From the NCBI GenBank assembly GCA_016932965.1, contig JAFGBW010000056.1:1-9327 (forward strand): 9,327 nt of DNA, written 5' to 3'. Shown piece by piece: positions 5,974 to 9,327 of this stretch. A program made the position numbers and the translations under genes. Under the pieces are notes generated by a model. The model saw only the letters and a program-made list of their open reading frames with translations, made no database searches and was not told the origin of the DNA. Position 1 is the stretch's first letter, and each line of letters starts with the position of its first letter. The DNA comes from Candidatus Auribacterota bacterium (GTDB taxonomy: Bacteria; Auribacterota; JAFGBW01).

Positions 5974-7170
5974 ATGTTAAAAGTTGAATCCAAACAAACA
6001 CCGGTCCGTACCATCAAAATGGCGCATGTGATCACGCGCCTGATCATTGGTGGCGCTCAGGAAAATACCGTCTTAACCGTTTTAGGTTTGCAGGCAGATC
6101 CTGAGTTTGAAGTGGATCTGATCAGCGGATGCGAGATCGGGCCTGAGGGCCGTTTAAATATCAGCGATGTCAAATCGGTTATCTTCGAACCTTCCCTTGT
6201 CAGAAATGTTTCTCCCATAAAGGATATCCTGTGCTTTTTCAGATTGATCCGGCTTTTTAAAAGAAAAAAATATCATATCGTTCATACTCATTCCGCCAAA
6301 GCCGGCATCCTAGCCAGGCTGGCTGCCCGGATTGCGGGAGTGCCTCTGATTGTCCACACGGTCCACGGATTACCTTTCCATCCTTATCAGAACGGCACCC
6401 TGAACGGTTTGTTCATAACCTTGGAATATTTATGCGCTTTGTTCACAGACAAGTTCATTGTGGTTTCAAATGAGATGAAAAATAAAATGCTTCAAAAAGG
6501 GATAGGAAAAGAGATGCTTTTTGAAACCATCTTTTCAGGAATGCGGCTGGATGATTTTCTAAGAGCAGGTGAATGCCGCCTTCAAATGAGGAGAAAACTG
6601 GGTATTTTACCCGGACATATTGTGATTGGAAAAATCGCGCGTTTTTTTCCTTTAAAGGGACATGAATTCATTCTGGACATCGCAGGGGATCTGATCAAAA
6701 AGCATCCTCAGATCATGTTTTTATTCGTAGGGGACGGCATCCTGATTCATTCTGTCCAGAGGCGGATTCAGGAAATGGGGCTGGAAGATCATTTTATTTT
6801 CACAGGATTGGTGGAACCGGAACAGATCAGTTTATATCTTTCGGCCATAGATATTCTGGTTCATGCATCCTTGCGGGAAGGGCTGGCGCGCGTGCTCCCT
6901 CAGGCCATGGCAGCGGGGGTTCCTGCCCTGTCGTTTGATATCGACGGAGCATCAGAAGTGATAAAAGAGGGAGTCACCGGGTTTCTGGTTCAACCGAAAC
7001 AGACCCAGGAATTAAAAAATAAGATCTCCATTTTGATAGACAATCCTGATTTGAGAATAAAAATCAGCCGCGAGGGCAGGAAAATAGTGGACCCTGTTTT
7101 CAGACATGACTACATGGTCGATAGAATAAAAAATATTTATAAACGATCGGCTCTATTACGGACCCTGTGA
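5974..7170 (+). CDS. Glycosyltransferase family 4 (GT-B fold)
   Basis: A 398-residue protein from ATG 5974, probably cytoplasmic or at the inner face of the membrane, transferring a sugar from a nucleotide donor to a growing glycan. N-terminal acceptor domain: HVITRLIIGGAQENT (18-32, the glycine-rich GT-B loop), HTHSAKAGILAR (104-115) and VHTVHGLPFH (127-136). C-terminal donor domain: ARFFPLKGH (222-230; R223 and K228 contact donor phosphates), FLFVGDG (249-255), then REGLARVLPQAMAAGVPAL (301-319) and DGASEVI. The usual E-x7-E donor motif is E302-x7-Q310 here. Start choice: the frame extends to GTG 5932, but that lies in the leader repeat; ATG 6019, just before AHVITRL, is also possible. None has a Shine-Dalgarno. 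Donor and acceptor sugars cannot be read from sequence. The adjacent WecA-like gene supports surface-polysaccharide assembly. Confidence 0.9.
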   Translation: MLKVESKQTPVRTIKMAHVITRLIIGGAQENTVLTVLGLQADPEFEVDLISGCEIGPEGRLNISDVKSVIFEPSLVRNVSPIKDILCFFRLIRLFKRKKYHIVHTHSAKAGILARLAARIAGVPLIVHTVHGLPFHPYQNGTLNGLFITLEYLCALFTDKFIVVSNEMKNKMLQKGIGKEMLFETIFSGMRLDDFLRAGECRLQMRRKLGILPGHIVIGKIARFFPLKGHEFILDIAGDLIKKHPQIMFLFVGDGILIHSVQRRIQEMGLEDHFIFTGLVEPEQISLYLSAIDILVHASLREGLARVLPQAMAAGVPALSFDIDGASEVIKEGVTGFLVQPKQTQELKNKISILIDNPDLRIKISREGRKIVDPVFRHDYMVDRIKNIYKRSALLRTL

Positions 7171-7190
7171 GATCATTTCCTTTTCAGGAA

Positions 7191-7219
7191 TTCAAAAGTC
7201 AGAAGCCGCGTGATAAAAT
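7191..7219 (+). promoter_or_regulatory. Candidate sigma70 promoter upstream of the WecA-like gene
   Basis: TTCAAA (7191-7196, 4 of 6 matches), a 17-nt spacer and TAAAAT (7214-7219, 5 of 6). It lies 21 bp beyond the GT4 stop and would give a leader of about 110 nt containing the leader repeats. It would allow transcription separate from GT4. Moderate to weak. Confidence 0.35.
7209..7219 (+). repeat. Leader repeat copy 3 (CGTGATAAAAT)
   Basis: Exact 11-bp copy of 4375-4385. It overlaps the candidate -10 element TAAAAT (7214-7219) in the GT4-WecA intergenic region. Confidence 0.5.
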
Positions 7220-7222
7220 GAA

Positions 7223-7238
7223 AAAATAATATTATTTT
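7223..7238. repeat. Perfect 16-bp AT palindrome
   Basis: AAAATAATATTATTTT is a perfect palindrome centred at 7230/7231, starting 3 bp after the candidate -10 element and so lying over the expected transcription start. It could be an operator or merely AT-rich sequence. Confidence 0.5.
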
Positions 7239-7252
7239 CACGGAGAGGAAAT

Positions 7253-7284
7253 CTTTCGTGCTTTTCATGTATTTCGTGATAAAA
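7253..7284 (+). repeat. Leader repeat copy 4 (TTTCGTG type plus CGTGATAAAA) before the WecA-like gene
   Basis: 7253-7277 matches the GT4 leader repeat (5927-5951) apart from two 2-base gaps. It runs into CGTGATAAAA (7275-7284), the 10-mer also seen at 4375 and 7209. Confidence 0.6.
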
Positions 7285-7336
7285 ACAATAAAAAAGAATC
7301 AACGAAAATCAACCGTACAAAGTGTTGGGTAAACCC

Positions 7337-8467
7337 ATGATTTTAACTTATTTCATCCCTTTCTTTTTATCCCTGATCTTATCCCTGATCTTCACGCGTG
7401 TTGCGATCACATGGTCTAAGCGACTGAATTTCATGGATGTGCCCGGGCAGATAAGCCGGAAAAATCATCCGCAAAGCACACCTTTACTGGGAGGAACTGC
7501 GGTTTTTTGCGCCTTTTTCAGCACACTATTTCTTCTTCTTCTGACGGTCTTTTTTCTGGAAGATCAAATGGTCCGTTATATTCCAGATTTGACCCCTTTT
7601 ATCAGGGGAAGCCAGAAAGAATGCAAGAGATTATTCTTTATTTTCCTGGGGGGAAGCCTAGTCCTTCTGCTCGGACTTAAAGATGACAAAAATAAGGAGG
7701 GGATGGGACCTTTCATGAAACTCGGTATCCTATTCCTCATAGCCCTTTTGCTTTTTTATCTGAATATCCGTATCACCTTGTTTATCCGGACAAGCATTTT
7801 GAATTATTGTCTGACTTTCGGGTGGATTCTTTTTCTGACTAATTCTTTTAATCTTCTTGATAACATGGACGGGCTTTCAGCAGGAACCGCGGTATCGTGC
7901 TCCCTCTGCATGGGAATTGTATCCTTTGTTCTGGGAGAATATTTTATTACCTTGTATCTCCTGGCTTTTACTGGGTCTTTACTGGGTTTTTTAAAATACA
8001 ATTTTTTCGGAGGCAGGATTTTCCTGGGGGATTCAGGTGCCTTGTTTATCGGTTATAACCTGGCTGTGACAGCGATCCTGGAATCTTTTTTTAAACAGGG
8101 AAAAAGCCCGATGTTCGCGGTCTTCATACCAGTTTTTATTTTTGCCATTCCCTTTTATGACACCTTGTCTGTTGTGTTGATCCGCCTTAAGAACGGAAAA
8201 TCCATCTTCAGGGGAGATATGAATCACTTTTCTCACAGGCTTCACAGAAGCGGATATTCAAAACGAAACGCCGTTGTCATCATCATCACCCTTGCCTTTT
8301 TTATCTCGATTGTTTCCTTGAAATTGCTTCATTTAAGGAATCAATCCCTGTCTTTTCTTTATCCTTTGCTGTTATTTCTTATGACCCTTATCATGCTTTT
8401 AGGGATTGAACTGATTTTGAAGAAAATGGGACGAAAAATCACTGGCAGTCGAACATCACAACCTTAG
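7337..8467 (+). CDS. Polyprenyl-phosphate sugar-1-phosphate transferase (MraY/WecA/TagO family)
   Basis: A 376-residue integral membrane protein with about ten or eleven hydrophobic segments. The family transfers a HexNAc-1-phosphate from a UDP-sugar to undecaprenyl phosphate on the cytoplasmic face, the committed step of O-antigen, teichoic acid or other lipid-linked glycans. Seen in order: PLLGGTAVF (49-57), GLKDDKN (113-119, Mg2+-binding D116-D117), NSFNLLDNMDGLSAG (169-183, D175 and D178), FLGDSGALFIG (229-239, D232), IPFYDT (271-276), and cytoplasmic HFSHRLHRSG (297-306, H297/H300/R301). The LDNMDGL and H-x2-HRL pattern favours WecA/TagO over peptidoglycan MraY. All catalytic motifs are intact. 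ATG 7337 is preceferred over GTG 7322 because the hydrophobic N-terminus begins right after it; both lack a clear Shine-Dalgarno. It sits 166 bp behind the GT4 gene on the same strand. The exact sugar is not readable. Confidence 0.92.
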   Translation: MILTYFIPFFLSLILSLIFTRVAITWSKRLNFMDVPGQISRKNHPQSTPLLGGTAVFCAFFSTLFLLLLTVFFLEDQMVRYIPDLTPFIRGSQKECKRLFFIFLGGSLVLLLGLKDDKNKEGMGPFMKLGILFLIALLLFYLNIRITLFIRTSILNYCLTFGWILFLTNSFNLLDNMDGLSAGTAVSCSLCMGIVSFVLGEYFITLYLLAFTGSLLGFLKYNFFGGRIFLGDSGALFIGYNLAVTAILESFFKQGKSPMFAVFIPVFIFAIPFYDTLSVVLIRLKNGKSIFRGDMNHFSHRLHRSGYSKRNAVVIIITLAFFISIVSLKLLHLRNQSLSFLYPLLLFLMTLIMLLGIELILKKMGRKITGSRTSQP

Positions 8468-8634
8468 ATTTTTTAACCACTCAGATCCACCATACACAGA
8501 GATGCTTGAAAATGCCATCGACTCAAAGCCTTATTCTTATGTTATTTTTTCATCCCGGAAAAATTGAAATTGTGAATAGTGAATTGCACTGCTGATGGTC
8601 TGCCTCATTTATTATAACCAGCCCACCCCCGCAT

Positions 8635-9327
8635 TCAGGCGGACAGGACGTTAGCTCTAGGCAAAGATGTCATAAACATGTCCCTTAAAATCTTTGTATT
8701 ATCAAGCCATATTCCAGGATATGAGTCTTGGTTACCTATGGCCATGATTTGAAGTATATGACCCGTACCGGCAATCAAAGCGTCCGTATCGACTGAATTT
8801 TGATACAAAATGCAAGTCCTTCTGATTTCCGCAGTTTGAAGACGAGCCTGAAGTCCCTGTGATATTTCCTGAAGTCTTTGAACCGTTTCGGCTGATGCAA
8901 AATCTTCAGAAATATCTCCAACCATCTGATGCAATGATTCAGATTGCTGTTGTGTGATAGCGCTGAAAGTTTGATGATAGGTTTGAACCCCCCTGTTCAG
9001 CTGAGCCAACGCACCTGACAATAACTGCCTCCGTTCTTCCTGTCTCGTTAGAATCCATTCTCGGCCTTCAGCCAGCTGCAGACTCAAGCCATAAAGTCTG
9101 AGTAACAAATTGATTTCCACGTATAAATAATCATCATCAACAGATATGACTTCAAATCCTTCCCCCATCAACAATTGTTTTAATTCCCAAAAAAAATGAA
9201 AGCTGGCTTGTGAATGATCAAGTGAATCCAATTCAACGGCGATTTTCTTAAATCCGTATTGTCTAAAAATACTTATCAACTGCGTACTGCAGGAGTTAAA
9301 AAGATCTCTGCGATGGGCAATCCCCAC
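8635..9327 (-). CDS. Unrecognised coiled-coil protein (C-terminal part, runs off the right edge)
   Basis: A minus-strand frame open to the window edge, 230 codons before TGA 8637-8635. The GTG at 9327-9325 is simply the first codon visible; the true start probably lies outside. The first 90 residues look like a mixed alpha/beta domain (FKKIAVELDSLDHSQASFHF, FEVISVDDDYLYVEINLLL). From about residue 90 to 165 the sequence is long, charged and helical, rich in Q, E, L and A (RLQEISQGLQARLQ), and probably forms a coiled coil. A short mixed C-terminal segment (ALIAGTGHILQIMAIGNQD, then IWLDNTKILRDMFMTSLP) ends the protein. There is no membrane helix. I do not recognise the family; a signalling or scaffold role would be guesswork. 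It converges on the WecA-like gene across 167 bp with no clear terminator. Confidence 0.7.
   Translation of the reverse strand: MGIAHRRDLFNSCSTQLISIFRQYGFKKIAVELDSLDHSQASFHFFWELKQLLMGEGFEVISVDDDYLYVEINLLLRLYGLSLQLAEGREWILTRQEERRQLLSGALAQLNRGVQTYHQTFSAITQQQSESLHQMVGDISEDFASAETVQRLQEISQGLQARLQTAEIRRTCILYQNSVDTDALIAGTGHILQIMAIGNQDSYPGIWLDNTKILRDMFMTSLPRANVLSA

Noticed and set aside
4393-8467. The Mur ligase, GT4 and WecA-like genes as a novel defence or toxin system
   Set aside because: All three have clear glycan or cell-envelope family motifs and no nuclease, toxin or mobile signature; surface polysaccharide synthesis explains them.

Overview
The window looks like chromosomal DNA of a Gram-negative anaerobe, most plausibly a member of the Desulfobacterota (deltaproteobacterial sulfate-reducer type). 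This is an inference from protein style, moderate GC and loosely packed genes; there is no rRNA or other phylogenetic marker here. I see no complete mobile element, CRISPR array, tRNA or rRNA.

Layout. The left edge (1-128, minus) holds the first 42 codons of a response regulator behind a strong Shine-Dalgarno. Next (398-1260, minus) is an unrecognised exported or membrane-anchored protein whose frame is broken by one frameshift and one in-frame TGA, followed by an exact 18-bp tandem duplication. A complete dGTPase-like HD-domain gene (1532-2695, plus) converges on an SGNH-hydrolase-like gene (2846-3763, minus). The SGNH gene appears to have lost the connection to its N-terminal membrane anchor by one base in an A9 tract, and it has EDS where the family has GDS. 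A good sigma70-type promoter overlapping a 15-nt palindrome sits upstream of it. A 558-bp gene-poor stretch follows, containing a nested stem-loop.

The right half is a plus-strand glycan-assembly block: a MurC/Mpl-like Mur ligase (4393-5805), a GT4 glycosyltransferase (5974-7170) and a WecA/TagO-type polyprenyl-phosphate sugar-1-phosphate transferase (7337-8467). Together they suggest a surface polysaccharide: the WecA-like enzyme would load the first sugar phosphate on the lipid carrier, the GT4 enzyme would extend it on the cytoplasmic face, and the Mur ligase would attach an amino acid or peptide to a nucleotide-activated sugar or recycle a muropeptide. The SGNH protein could modify (for example de-esterify or acylate) the same polymer. 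The intergenic leaders of this block share short repeats (CGTGATAAAA; CTTTCGTG..CTTTTC..GTATTTCGT). The right edge (8635-9327, minus) is the C-terminal part of an unrecognised coiled-coil protein.

I do not find convincing evidence for an undescribed defence or mobile system. The most interesting signals are the frameshifted anchor and altered nucleophile motif of the SGNH protein, the Mur ligase in a glycan context, the shared leader repeats, and the structured sequence at 4100-4162.
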